DNA from: CAYLLN01 sp964384375
Lineage (GTDB): Bacteria; Planctomycetota; Planctomycetia; Pirellulales; Pirellulaceae
DNA length: 64,000 bases
NCBI GenBank assembly: GCA_964384375.1
Contig: CAYLLN010000019.1
Span: 34,015-98,014, forward strand
Direction: 5' to 3'
Below, piece after piece: positions 50,010 through 60,269 of the stretch. Within the stretch, counting starts at the first letter, position 1; each line of letters starts with the position of its first letter. The notes under the pieces were generated by a model. That model did no database searches and was not told the origin of the DNA. It worked only from the letters and a program-made list of their open reading frames with translations. Both the position numbers and the translations under genes were made by a program.

Positions 50010-53000
50010 TTAGCGAACCGGCGTGCGGGAAATGCTGGACTGTGCATTTGCGGCTGCGTTCTCAAGCACCCAAGGGGATCGGAGCGAGCTCCAAAGCGCG
50101 ATCGCGACGAGCAATCCACCGAGCCACGGAGCCGGTCCGACCGCCAGCCAAGCGAATCCTGCGGCAGCAGCGACAAGTGCGCCGTGCCGAGCGAGCCAGG
50201 AACGGCCCAGAGGACTTGCCAAGAGCCACCATCCCGCCAGCCCAGCGCCCAATGCGGCGCCGGCCAGAATGAGCCGCCAATCTGCAGGAGAGTTTTGACT
50301 AGCCGCCACGGCAAGATCGACGGACGGCACGTTTTTTTCGCTCACAAGCTGCCAAACGCCTGGCGATGCTGGGGCGGAGGGACGTGACGGCGGCGCGGCA
50401 GCCGGCAGCGATATTCCCGCATCCACGAGCTTCTGACGAGCGGTTGACAACTGATCGGCTGCCGCACGGGCTCGCGCCGCGAGCGGAGCGGAAAGGTCCG
50501 CGGGAAGTTGCGACTCGGCTGCGCGAAAACGGTCTTCGCCGGCTTCAAACGCTTGTCGCAAGGCCGCCGGCGGTATGTCGCGTGCGGCGGGATCGGCAAG
50601 TGCTTGGGCCGCAGCAGCCAGAGCCTCCAGGCGAACGACGGCCGGTGGAGTTTGCTCCGCACGCTGGCCGCTCGTCTCCGCTGCACCTTCCACCGTCCAC
50701 AGCGACCGCACGGCCTTGGCCTCCACCAGCTCGGGGACTTCTAGTATCGCACGATCGCCGAGTGTCCTGGCCGACCTGGCAAAGACGATCTCAATGTGCT
50801 GTGGTACGCGAGCCCCAGCCGCCCTAAACGACCACTGGCCTCCGCCGCGCTCAACGAGCTGCGCAGGTGTACCCTCCACGCTCACGTGCAAGAGTCGCTG
50901 GCCAGGGGGAACGGCGAGCGTCGCTGTGCGTAGCCCGCCGGGGAGCAAATCGAGCTGGCTCGTCCCCGTGAGCAGGCCGCCGGCGTGCAACTGAACGTGA
51001 TGATCGGCCAGTAACAACGTCGGTCGAGGAGCCGCGGTGGTGCGGACCTCGGCGGCAACGGATGGCTTGTCGGCAACGACCTCAAACAGCTCGGATCCCG
51101 CCGGGAGCCAATCAGCCGGGAGCGACGGGTGAGCCGCATCCACCGCTTGCAGGCCGCTCGTGGCCCATTGCAGGCGTCGCTCTCCGTCCCGCTGCGGCAG
51201 CGCGACGAGGCGACGCACCTTGGGCCAATCGAGCAGTCCCGCCAAGGGAATCGAACCGCCGGCATCGGCGGCTGCGAGCGGGGTGCGCACCTGCATGGTT
51301 AGTTTGTCGGCAGCAGCCAACTGGGGACGGACCAGCAAACGGCGCGTCGCTTGCCCGGCCAGCGTCGTCCATTCATGTTCGGCTGCCGGAGAGATGGCTG
51401 GGGGGCCGCTAGCATCGGTCGGCAGTTCCCAGCGCACGACATCAAGCTGGCCGCCGGTGATGTCGAGCGCACAACGCAAGTCGAGTTCCCAATCCCCCAT
51501 TCCTGGGACGAGCCGCGCGAGGGACAGGCCGGCGACTTCGGGAGCATTCGGCAGGATGGTCACTTGCAAATTGGCCGGCGGCTGGCCAGGCAAGTGACGA
51601 AAGACGGCAACGAGTCGACCTGCGGCTCCTTTCCACTCGCCGACTTTCGGATCGGACACTGGTTCCCAGGAACGCGGAGGAGCATTCACGCTCAGCAGCA
51701 CCGACGGTTGGCGAGCGATACTCACCAACAAATTGCCGGTCTTCGCCCCTTGATACTGCATCAAGGGAGCCGCGTGACTGCCGACAGAGCGAGGGAGTGC
51801 CAACTCCCCCTTGGCCTCGATCTGGATCGCAGGAGGGGGCGGTTCCGCAAGTTGCACATGGACCGCTCCTCTTGCCGCCTGGAACCACTGCGCACGGAGT
51901 GGGCGCTCGCCGTCGCGAACGACGACGTGGGAAATCCGCAATCCCCCTGTCGCCGTAAGCCGATGCTGAAAGCCGTATGCAGGCACTCCCTCGAGTGAGG
52001 CAGCGTACTGCACAACCGCCGTTTCCAACGAGTAGCTGCATGTGACTTCCTCATCGGCGTGAAGCTGGGACGGCGTCGGTGCGATGGATAAGGCCAACGC
52101 GCCACGACTGGCGGCTTCGGTCGCTACGGTATCGAGCGCGAACGTGCCAGCCGGCAATGCCTCTCCCCAAACCGTCGAGAAATCGGCCGCTGTGGGGTCG
52201 CTGGCCTTGCGCGACGGAGGCGACTGCCAATGCAAGCCGTCGGCAAGCGAAACGGCGGTCCAATCGCGAGCGTGTTTATCGCTGCGGAGCCTGATAGCCG
52301 GCAAGGAATAGTCGCCGATTCCGCTGGCTCCTGACCAGGCGAAGGAAACGGCAAGCGAGACCTCAGCGGCCGCTGCTTCGCGCAGCGACAAGTGCAAGAG
52401 ATTGCGGCCGTTGGTCTGCGTGGTCCATTGCCGCGCCACGGGACTACCCGGTGCAAGCGGCAGTATTCGCAATTGTGGATCGAACTCGATCGTCGCTTCG
52501 GTAACTTGCCCTCCCACAGGGCGCAAGCGGAATCGCCCCTCTGCCGCGACCGATCCGGGACGCACCGTCCAAAGCACGAGCTGTTCCCCTTCGACGCTCG
52601 CCGCGTTGATTGGAGCATCCTTGGGCAGCGGCGGAAGAATTCGGAGTCGGTCGATCGGACCAAGCTGCCATTCCCCGGTTCCCGCATTGGCGGGCAGCAG
52701 ATTTTCTCCACGATCGGTCGCAACGCGGGGCATCTCACCTGATGTGGAGAACGTCAACCGGCTGGCATTGACGGCAGGGATGGCCATATCGATGAGCGAC
52801 ATCTTGCCACCGCCCGATGCGGGCGTAAGCGTCAGTTCCAAGCGGTGCCTGCCCGCCTGAGGGATCGTGACCAGCAGTCGCTCGTCGGCATTCCACTCGA
52901 TGATGGCGGCCTTCCCGTCCAGCAGCGACCGACCCTCCACAAGGCGCACCTCGCCGCGTGCCAGCGGCAATAGAACCGTCTGGTCGCCGGCAAATGTTTC

Positions 53001-56000
53001 CAACTCCAGTGTTGCCTGGAGCGCTTCGAGCGTCAGACCGTCGTTCGCGGACGGAGCAAACATCGGCCGGTATGCCGCCGAGAGCAGCATCCAGCCCGGT
53101 AGCGCCGCCGTCTCGCGATCGGTCAGGCGGAGCAGTTCGTCGTAAAACTCTGGTTCAAGAAAGACGTATTCGCCCACAGGCTGCTGCTCGTCGTCCACGG
53201 CAATGACGACCCGCCGCCACCGACCTTCGCCAGGATTGGCGGCGGCCTCAGGAGCGGCACCATCCGGCGGAGCGGCGCGGGCAATCACCGCGACTGCCGC
53301 GAGAGCGAGAAGCAGCAGGACCGCGGTTTGCGGCCGAAGGACGCTGGGCGTAGCGCGCGAACCGCTCGACCGGTCGCGAAATGAACGTCTTCCAGACAAG
53401 TACGGTCGCACAATTCCTATCGCTGCGCCCAAGGCGACTCCCACCACCGTGCCCCCGGCCAGCGAGGCACCAACCGGCGGCAGAAGCAGCCACAGAGCCG
53501 CGAAAAGTCCCGCCAGCGCCGCGAGCCAGCTTGCACCTGGCGCGGCGACTCGCACGATAGCAGTGGCCACGAGCAGCGCGATTCCCCAAGTGAGCGCTGA
53601 CACCGTGCTCGTACGATAGACGGGTACCGTTGCCGTCGGTCCCCCTGGCGTCCACAAGTCGTGCCATGTGCCCCAGGCGTCCGTCGCAGTCGTCGCACCC
53701 TTGTCCAGCAACCTGGTGATCTGCGAATTAGCCCCGCTCGCGGAATCGCGTAAGGCGAGTCCAGGGGCAAGCTGCAACTTCCAATCGGAGCGGAGCACTG
53801 GTGCTGCGAATTGCGGCCAGGGGACGGTGATGTCCGCAAAAGGGAGCCAGGCCGACGGGACGGGAGGGGTCGTATAGGCAAGCCGAATCGCCAGCTCACG
53901 CTGTGCGGGGGGGAGCGGAATGACGCATTCGTTCGGCTTGCGGCGGGCCAGATTTCCGAGCAGGCGGCGTCCCTGCACATCGACTTGTAAATGAGCCGCA
54001 GCCGGGTCGAGCACTACGATCAGCTCGCGCTGCCCAGTGTTGGTGACTTGCAAATGGAATTCGTGATCGCCGCTCCCTCCGATCGCAATCTGCGAGCGGG
54101 CCGACAGCGAATCGATCCAGAGCCGCGGCAGCTCTCGTTCCGCGGGTCGGGAGACAACGCGGAGCTCGGTTGCACGATCCGGCGGGAATTGATACGTGCC
54201 TCGCAGTGTGGCGATTTCCGTCGCGCGACGATCGAGCGGCGGTATTGCCCGCATTTCCGCCGCTTCGATTGCCACGGGAACGTCGCTCGGCGCGTGAATC
54301 TCGACGATCCCCGTTTGCGATGCTGCACCGGGGAGCGAGGCGAGTGGGATTGCGTGCGTGGCGACAAAAGGCTGGGAGAAGCGAGCCAGAATCTCGACGG
54401 GGTTGCGTCGCGGCCGCTGGAGACGCAGGTCAAACACCGCCTCCGCTGGATTGGGAACCGGCGGCACGATCCGTTCGACGACGAGCTCGCGAGCGTCTTC
54501 GCCGACAATCGACCATTCCACCGCGCCTTGCGGAGGCGGGCTCATGCGGACGGTTAGTGCAGCCACCAGCGAGTCGTCCGGGCGAACGAGCAGACGGCAG
54601 GTCTGTTGTAAAACCTCTTTGTCAAATTCCGCTCGGATCGCTACTTGCGCCGCAAAACGGGGAAGCGTCGGGGCAAGTCGCACGCGGACCCCGTCGGCCC
54701 GCGAGCTGTCGTCCAGCAAGATGCCTGTGGGCGGCGTATCGAACAGCTTCCGATCTGTTGCCGCGAGCGATGCCGGATCGAGTCGCCGCAAATGGGTATC
54801 GCCGGCCAGCGTCAATTGCACGGCTGGGTCGGACGAACGGAGTTCGATCAGCCGCCGAGAATCCCCCACGTCGGCCAGTCGCCACAGCGTCCAGGCATCG
54901 CTGGCCAGCGACTGATCGTCGGCAGGACGGCGACGATGGGCACGAACGACAACTCCCAACGGTCGGCCCGGCGTGATCGGCTGGCGCAAACGCAGGCGTA
55001 AGAGCTGTGGTCCGGTCCCTTGCGTTTGCAGTGTGCGATCTTCCAGCCAGTCGGCCGGTTGCACCTCGACCGCATCGACGATCCAGTTCCGAGGAATGCG
55101 GGCTTCCACTTCAAACTTCGGTTGGTTCGTGGCAGCCAGTTCCGCCGTCAGCGTGGCTTGCACCTGCGTGGGCTGCACCTCCAGCACCAGGCCGCTCCGC
55201 TCCACAAGCGTCGGCAGCGTCCGGACCGAAGCGACTTCAATCACAGCATCGGCCTGCACTTGCTGAAACCGCCACGTTGCCACCGAGCGGGCGGGCGCGG
55301 ACTCAAAGAATCCGGTCTGCCAGCAGCCGGTTTGCGGCGTCACGTCGAGCGGCAAGTCCGCGGGAGCAGTCAGCGTCGCTTCGCCGCTTTGCCAGAGCGC
55401 TTCCTCCACGCGCACCCGGGGGAGCGGCTGCTTCGTCTCAGCATTCAGATTGCTGACACCACTGAAACTGACCGCGATGTCAGTCCCGGCGAGTGGCTCC
55501 GGAAAATGGACGATTGCCCGCCGCTGTGACTGGAGCGTGGAGAGTGGTGACCACGCGAGCACTTGCGATCCCAAGCGAACTTGCGCGAGCGTCAGTGACT
55601 CATCGTAGGCGATCGTCAGTTGGCGAATCGGCTGTCGAAAAATATCGAGCTTCAGCGTCGATTCCAAATCGATCGCCGACGCCTGCACCTGATATTCGTT
55701 CGCCTCGCGGACCAGCACGAGCGGCTCGGCCGGAGCAGACTGGCTGCTCTGGACGACGTGCAGCACGAGTCGCGAAGCACCGCCGGCTTCGATGTGCCAC
55801 CGATTGGCGGCTCGATCGGAACTGGCCGAATCGGGCCGCGAAGCGATTCCTCCTTCGACGGCCAGCGACATGCCGGGCGGCAAGTCCAATTCCAGTCGAG
55901 CCACGGGAACGGGGGGAAGAATGATTTCAAAGGAGAGCGAGCCCCGCTCATCGCGGCGGCCCGCCAGCGACCAATCCAGCGAGAGCGTTCCCGACCGCGG

Positions 56001-56453
56001 CACGACACACCCAAGCCGCCCATCCGGCAGGTTGCCAAGCTGCGCCGGTTGGGACATCGTCCCGTTCCAGATCGCCCGTTCCAGGGGCAGATTGCAATGG
56101 CCCAGCACAAGCACCGCGGGATCTAGATTGCGAGCGGAAATCGTCAGCTCGGCCGTGCCGCCAACGAGGGAGTCCTTTTCAACCCGGGCGCGATAGACGG
56201 CCTGCTCGATGCGGGCTTGCGTGATCGCGCCCAAAGCCTGCCCGCGCAGCTCGGCTTGCGCGATCCGGCGATCAAACTCGCTCCGCTTCAGCGGCAACAG
56301 GCCCCGGATTTGTGCGTCGAGGTCGGCCTGCTGAACATAGATGCGGCGATAGCGTAACGGAGCAGGCTCGGCAGCCAAGGCAGGATTCGCCAATGGCAGT
56401 AGCGCACTGAGGACCGTGAATAGTACCAGCGCTGCGCGATGGGAACGGCTCAT
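50010..56453 (-). CDS. Giant exported beta-rich membrane protein (two tandem modules)
   Basis: A 2147-residue protein with a signal peptide (LFTVLSALLPLANPALA) and no enzymatic motif that I recognise. It consists of two long beta-rich modules, each starting with a short acidic or aromatic helix (DLDAQIRGLLPLKRSEFDRR near residue 35; FLEPEFYDELLRLTDRE near 1100). The first ends in a cluster of membrane helices (about residues 960-1080) and the second in a C-terminal pair (ILAGAALGAGLAGWWLL and following). A Lys/Arg-poor, Pro/Ala-rich composition prevails throughout. The ATG at 56453 overlaps the stop of the upstream gene by 4 bases (ATGA). The module resembles the single module in that gene. 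An envelope structural role is inferred. Confidence 0.65.
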   Translation of the reverse strand: MSRSHRAALVLFTVLSALLPLANPALAAEPAPLRYRRIYVQQADLDAQIRGLLPLKRSEFDRRIAQAELRGQALGAITQARIEQAVYRARVEKDSLVGGTAELTISARNLDPAVLVLGHCNLPLERAIWNGTMSQPAQLGNLPDGRLGCVVPRSGTLSLDWSLAGRRDERGSLSFEIILPPVPVARLELDLPPGMSLAVEGGIASRPDSASSDRAANRWHIEAGGASRLVLHVVQSSQSAPAEPLVLVREANEYQVQASAIDLESTLKLDIFRQPIRQLTIAYDESLTLAQVRLGSQVLAWSPLSTLQSQRRAIVHFPEPLAGTDIAVSFSGVSNLNAETKQPLPRVRVEEALWQSGEATLTAPADLPLDVTPQTGCWQTGFFESAPARSVATWRFQQVQADAVIEVASVRTLPTLVERSGLVLEVQPTQVQATLTAELAATNQPKFEVEARIPRNWIVDAVEVQPADWLEDRTLQTQGTGPQLLRLRLRQPITPGRPLGVVVRAHRRRPADDQSLASDAWTLWRLADVGDSRRLIELRSSDPAVQLTLAGDTHLRRLDPASLAATDRKLFDTPPTGILLDDSSRADGVRVRLAPTLPRFAAQVAIRAEFDKEVLQQTCRLLVRPDDSLVAALTVRMSPPPQGAVEWSIVGEDARELVVERIVPPVPNPAEAVFDLRLQRPRRNPVEILARFSQPFVATHAIPLASLPGAASQTGIVEIHAPSDVPVAIEAAEMRAIPPLDRRATEIATLRGTYQFPPDRATELRVVSRPAERELPRLWIDSLSARSQIAIGGSGDHEFHLQVTNTGQRELIVVLDPAAAHLQVDVQGRRLLGNLARRKPNECVIPLPPAQRELAIRLAYTTPPVPSAWLPFADITVPWPQFAAPVLRSDWKLQLAPGLALRDSASGANSQITRLLDKGATTATDAWGTWHDLWTPGGPTATVPVYRTSTVSALTWGIALLVATAIVRVAAPGASWLAALAGLFAALWLLLPPVGASLAGGTVVGVALGAAIGIVRPYLSGRRSFRDRSSGSRATPSVLRPQTAVLLLLALAAVAVIARAAPPDGAAPEAAANPGEGRWRRVVIAVDDEQQPVGEYVFLEPEFYDELLRLTDRETAALPGWMLLSAAYRPMFAPSANDGLTLEALQATLELETFAGDQTVLLPLARGEVRLVEGRSLLDGKAAIIEWNADERLLVTIPQAGRHRLELTLTPASGGGKMSLIDMAIPAVNASRLTFSTSGEMPRVATDRGENLLPANAGTGEWQLGPIDRLRILPPLPKDAPINAASVEGEQLVLWTVRPGSVAAEGRFRLRPVGGQVTEATIEFDPQLRILPLAPGSPVARQWTTQTNGRNLLHLSLREAAAAEVSLAVSFAWSGASGIGDYSLPAIRLRSDKHARDWTAVSLADGLHWQSPPSRKASDPTAADFSTVWGEALPAGTFALDTVATEAASRGALALSIAPTPSQLHADEEVTCSYSLETAVVQYAASLEGVPAYGFQHRLTATGGLRISHVVVRDGERPLRAQWFQAARGAVHVQLAEPPPPAIQIEAKGELALPRSVGSHAAPLMQYQGAKTGNLLVSIARQPSVLLSVNAPPRSWEPVSDPKVGEWKGAAGRLVAVFRHLPGQPPANLQVTILPNAPEVAGLSLARLVPGMGDWELDLRCALDITGGQLDVVRWELPTDASGPPAISPAAEHEWTTLAGQATRRLLVRPQLAAADKLTMQVRTPLAAADAGGSIPLAGLLDWPKVRRLVALPQRDGERRLQWATSGLQAVDAAHPSLPADWLPAGSELFEVVADKPSVAAEVRTTAAPRPTLLLADHHVQLHAGGLLTGTSQLDLLPGGLRTATLAVPPGQRLLHVSVEGTPAQLVERGGGQWSFRAAGARVPQHIEIVFARSARTLGDRAILEVPELVEAKAVRSLWTVEGAAETSGQRAEQTPPAVVRLEALAAAAQALADPAARDIPPAALRQAFEAGEDRFRAAESQLPADLSAPLAARARAAADQLSTARQKLVDAGISLPAAAPPSRPSAPASPGVWQLVSEKNVPSVDLAVAASQNSPADWRLILAGAALGAGLAGWWLLASPLGRSWLARHGALVAAAAGFAWLAVGPAPWLGGLLVAIALWSSLRSPWVLENAAANAQSSISRTPVR

Positions 56454-59400
56454 AAGCTCGATTCCCCCGGGCTTGCACCGGCACCGGCAGCGGCCGCGGC
56501 GGCCAGCGTCGGCGTTCGCTCGTCGCGCAGCGGTGTACGCTCGTCGCGCACTTTCGGCGCCTCCGTCGAGCGAATCTCCGACGGGGGGCGAGACGCCGGC
56601 GCCGGTAGCGGAGGCGCCGTTGGCCGAGTCCATTGGACTCGGCCGGAAGCGACCCACATCCATAAGCCCACCACCGCTGCGACTGCCAACCCCAGCACTG
56701 CCGTTTGTCCCACGAGTGCCGCAGCATCGGGCAAGGCAAGTCCCAGGGTGACGATCAGGATGGCTGCCACGAGCAAGGTTTCGGCGCGGCGCAAGGCCGC
56801 GATATGCAAGAGTGCCAGTCCCAGGATCAAGGCAATTCCGCCGCCTAGAACAAGTAGTGTTCGCCGTCCCATCGTCGTAAAGCCGAGCGGCGGCGACTGT
56901 CCCAACGTGCTGAAGAGGTACTCGTTCGTCCCGCGCGGCAGCGAATCCTGTCGGCTGGCTCCGATCCAGGTTTCGAGTTGCTGCTGATCCATGGTTGCCG
57001 ACCGCGCGGCGAGCCATCGGTTGCCCGACCAGCGCATCTCGGCGGCAAGCTGAGGCGGCGGAACCACGAGGTGCTCGTCGGCCGGTAGGGCGAGCTGCCA
57101 ATACATTCGCCGGGCGGGCGCGGCCCCTTCCAGAACCGGCGGCCGCAGATTCGCCGTGCTCGCAACCTGCGAGTTTGTCGGCTCATCGAGTTGATACCAC
57201 AGCTCGACAACGCACTCTTGCCCGCGGACAGCGGCCGGGAGCGTGATGAGTGCGGTCGCTGGTTCGCGAATCGTGGCGGTTTGCGTTTGGCCATTGATGC
57301 CGACTTGCACACCTCCTGTGCCGGGACTGGCCGGCAGGCGAAATCGCAACTGGTCCTGGTCCGTCGTCAGGCGAAACACGGCCCGGTCCTGACGCACATC
57401 GCCAGCCAGCCACGTCTGAATCCACTGTTTGGCGACGGCAATGGACGAGGGCTGGCCGCCGTTCTCGGACTGAATGGTCCAGCGGGTGAGCGGCGTCGCT
57501 CGCGATAGCGAAAACTGTTGGTGCAATCCGCCGGCGATCGGCGTCGGGCGTGAAAACTCGTCGCTCCCTTCCGCGGCTGGATCGAACCGGCTGCCGTCGG
57601 CGGCAACAAACTCAATTTGCTGCCCGCCAATCTGCTGGTGCGATTCATCGGCCGGAACCACGAGCGGCAAGGCGAGCGGCAGCGGCTTCTGGCGATCCCA
57701 CTTCGCCAGCGGCACGGCATACGTCACGACCAGCTGGCACAGACCGATCTGATCGGTCGGAGCGACGACCTGAAAACGAGTCGAACCAGTCGTCTGCGGA
57801 GCGTCGGTGACCGGCGTGGGAGTGAGCGGAACATCCCCGAGCCGCACCTGAAACGGCCCGCCGACGAGCACGCCGCGCGGAGCGAGAATCTCGAACGACC
57901 GCCGCCGCTCGTAGGCGATGCGATAATCGAGCCGCTGCTCCACCTGAAGTTGATCGCGAGCCAGCGTGATAATCGCTCGCGCTCCGACCGTCGTCCACTG
58001 TGTTCGCACGCGAAAGTCCGCCGCGAAAACCGCCGGTTCTTCGGCCCCCAGGTCGCGATAGACGAGCGGCGGCTGCTGGCGCGAGGCGATGCGCGTGGTT
58101 GTCGGCGTTGGGTCGAGCGAGAGGCCTGCAATCTTCGCTGCCTGCGGCGTGAGCTCCACATTATCAGCCGGAGCGATCAGCACGGTGGCCGGTGCGACGA
58201 CATCGCCGATCGGCCGCGGCAGCGTGAAAGCCAGTTCCTCGGCCGCGGGATCGAGCGGACGATGGGCCTCAATCTTCAGTTCCAGTTCGGCTGGCAGCAC
58301 CGCGCCGGGACGAAGCGCGAGTAATCTGCGGGTTCCGTTTTTCCCCGCGATCGGCGGCAGTTCCAAAAGATCGCTTGGCGTAAGGCGGTCGATCGTCCAA
58401 TCTCCCAGGTCAAACTCCAGCCCCTCTGCCCGCGCGCCGCGAATGCGATACTTGAGCGTGCTCTCCAGCCGGACTTGCCGATCTTCGATAAACGCGATGT
58501 GCACCGGCTCGACGCTCACGCGCGACGGCCGAGCCGTGATGTTCACGTGCAAATTGCACGGCTGCCGGGCGTAAGCGAAGCGGGCGGCGAGCTTGGCCGA
58601 AGCGGCATCGGAGGCGAGGCTCAGCCGCTCGACCGTCCGATCGGGTTGCCAGGCGAGTTGCCAATCCCCTTCGACGACGAAATCGATCGTGCCACGCTGG
58701 CGAACGGCCCCGATCACGTCGAATCGGGCCGGCATCCACGCGCCGGTTGCAGATGATCCAGGCACGGCGACTAGGCGAAACTCCGCGACACCGGTCATTG
58801 GTCTATCGAAGGTGACTTCAACGACCTGCCCGTCGGTCGCTGCGGGCTGTGCCGCGGGCGAGAGGGCCGCGAGGCGATACCCGACGGCATTGGTTTCGAT
58901 CAGTTCCATCCCCGGCGGCAGCCGCACCCGCACCGATTCAAGCGGTCCGGCATAGCTTCGGACGCGGAGCTTGGCGTCGCTCGTGAGGCGGTTCTCTCCT
59001 TCCACCTTCACCGTGATTTCGCCGCTTGCTTCCAAAAGCGCCGGCCCCGGAGCGACGGGCTCTCGACCCGGTTGCCAGGCGAGAACGAGATCGCCGGCTG
59101 GTCCAAGCACGCTGATTTCGCTCCGCTCGCCGTTTTCGGGACGAACCGCAACGATCCCCTCCCCTCCCGCCAGCGATGTATCGAGCCGCTCACCGGCCGT
59201 GGTGATCCGCAGCGACGACTCGGTCGCGTGCGGCAGGCCGATCGACAGCCGCGATTGACCAGCCGATGGTTCGACGGCGGCCGAGAGTTGCAGCGTGAGC
59301 GTGTGCGGCCGAGCGTCGGCTCCGCTGAGCCAGCAGACGTAGCCGTCGTCGGCATCGAACGTGACGACGTGTTCGCCGGGGCCTTGATATTTCGCACTCT

Positions 59401-59890
59401 CGCGAAGCGTCGCCTTGCTAAAGCCGAGCGGCACGCGGACCCAGCCTGCGCGGCGGACGCGAATCGTCAGCACCGCCTGCAGATTGGCCAGATCACGGCC
59501 GGCCGTGCCAGAAATCGAGAGCGTGTCGAGCGAATAAGCCGGCGGGTCGGGAGCGGCCAGGCCCCGCTTGATCCGCAGCAGCCGCTCGAACTCGTCGAAC
59601 GGCATGTTCAGTACCGGGACGAGGTTCCCCTTGCTGTCGCGAAGGAGAAACGTGTCGAGCTGGCTTGCCTCAACCGCCGGGCCGGCAACCGGTTTGGGCG
59701 AATCCGGTGCGGTTGCTGGCGGAGTGGTCGGCTGTGGCGCGGATGGCTGCGGAGTGTTAGGTTGCGTCGCAGCTGGCTGGGAAACAGTCTCCTGGGCCAC
59801 TGTTTCCTGACCGCCGTCTGGCTGCACGAACAGACTGCCAGCCAGCAGGGCCAGCGAGGTCGCCGTGACAAGCCAGAACCGGAAGCGCAA
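56450..59890 (-). CDS. Exported beta-rich membrane protein (single module)
   Basis: A 1146-residue protein with a signal peptide (WLVTATSLALLAGSLFVQP), then a Gln/Thr/Pro-rich spacer. A short helix (MPFDEFERLLRIKRGL near residue 95) is followed by about 900 residues of beta-rich domains. It ends with three or four membrane helices (about residues 1000-1085) and a Pro/Glu tail. The order of helix, beta block and membrane cluster is the same as in each half of the following gene product. Start and stop overlap places both in one operon. No catalytic motif is visible and I recognise no family. Confidence 0.65.
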   Translation of the reverse strand: MRFRFWLVTATSLALLAGSLFVQPDGGQETVAQETVSQPAATQPNTPQPSAPQPTTPPATAPDSPKPVAGPAVEASQLDTFLLRDSKGNLVPVLNMPFDEFERLLRIKRGLAAPDPPAYSLDTLSISGTAGRDLANLQAVLTIRVRRAGWVRVPLGFSKATLRESAKYQGPGEHVVTFDADDGYVCWLSGADARPHTLTLQLSAAVEPSAGQSRLSIGLPHATESSLRITTAGERLDTSLAGGEGIVAVRPENGERSEISVLGPAGDLVLAWQPGREPVAPGPALLEASGEITVKVEGENRLTSDAKLRVRSYAGPLESVRVRLPPGMELIETNAVGYRLAALSPAAQPAATDGQVVEVTFDRPMTGVAEFRLVAVPGSSATGAWMPARFDVIGAVRQRGTIDFVVEGDWQLAWQPDRTVERLSLASDAASAKLAARFAYARQPCNLHVNITARPSRVSVEPVHIAFIEDRQVRLESTLKYRIRGARAEGLEFDLGDWTIDRLTPSDLLELPPIAGKNGTRRLLALRPGAVLPAELELKIEAHRPLDPAAEELAFTLPRPIGDVVAPATVLIAPADNVELTPQAAKIAGLSLDPTPTTTRIASRQQPPLVYRDLGAEEPAVFAADFRVRTQWTTVGARAIITLARDQLQVEQRLDYRIAYERRRSFEILAPRGVLVGGPFQVRLGDVPLTPTPVTDAPQTTGSTRFQVVAPTDQIGLCQLVVTYAVPLAKWDRQKPLPLALPLVVPADESHQQIGGQQIEFVAADGSRFDPAAEGSDEFSRPTPIAGGLHQQFSLSRATPLTRWTIQSENGGQPSSIAVAKQWIQTWLAGDVRQDRAVFRLTTDQDQLRFRLPASPGTGGVQVGINGQTQTATIREPATALITLPAAVRGQECVVELWYQLDEPTNSQVASTANLRPPVLEGAAPARRMYWQLALPADEHLVVPPPQLAAEMRWSGNRWLAARSATMDQQQLETWIGASRQDSLPRGTNEYLFSTLGQSPPLGFTTMGRRTLLVLGGGIALILGLALLHIAALRRAETLLVAAILIVTLGLALPDAAALVGQTAVLGLAVAAVVGLWMWVASGRVQWTRPTAPPLPAPASRPPSEIRSTEAPKVRDERTPLRDERTPTLAAAAAAGAGASPGESSL

Positions 59891-60269
59891 TGGACCGTCC
59901 CCCGATGGAACGAAGGGCAGAAATAGACCGTTTTCGAGAAGAGAGGGACGACAGCTCTATCTTACCCAAGCCGAAAGGATTCACCAACTTTTTCCCCTTC
60001 GGACGGGTGGTTGGCGAATTGCAGCTGGGGCCGAGTTGGTGCCGCCACCTTCATTTACGTAGCCGCCACCCGCGCCGGATCGAACAAAGTAGTCCTGCCA
60101 GGCCCTTGTCAGGACAGCGGGGGGAGAGAGGCGTTTGGCTCACGAGAAGGAATCGCCGAGGAAAGTCTGGCGGCAGCATTGCTGGCAAGCGAGGGCGTGG
60201 TGCTTTCCCAGAGCGTTTCCTAGAGAGCAGAAAGCGTTATCGAGCGAGCGATGCCAATTCCCAACTCCG
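59891..60269. other. Intergenic region between two minus-strand genes
   Basis: About 380 bases. It contains the presumed promoter of the giant membrane-protein operon. No open frame with supporting signals, repeat or terminator was recognised. Confidence 0.4.

Noticed and set aside
56454..57101. A 216-codon N-terminal extension of the 2147-residue protein
   Set aside because: It overlaps the upstream gene in another frame, has low-complexity composition, and would bury the clear signal peptide that begins at 56453.
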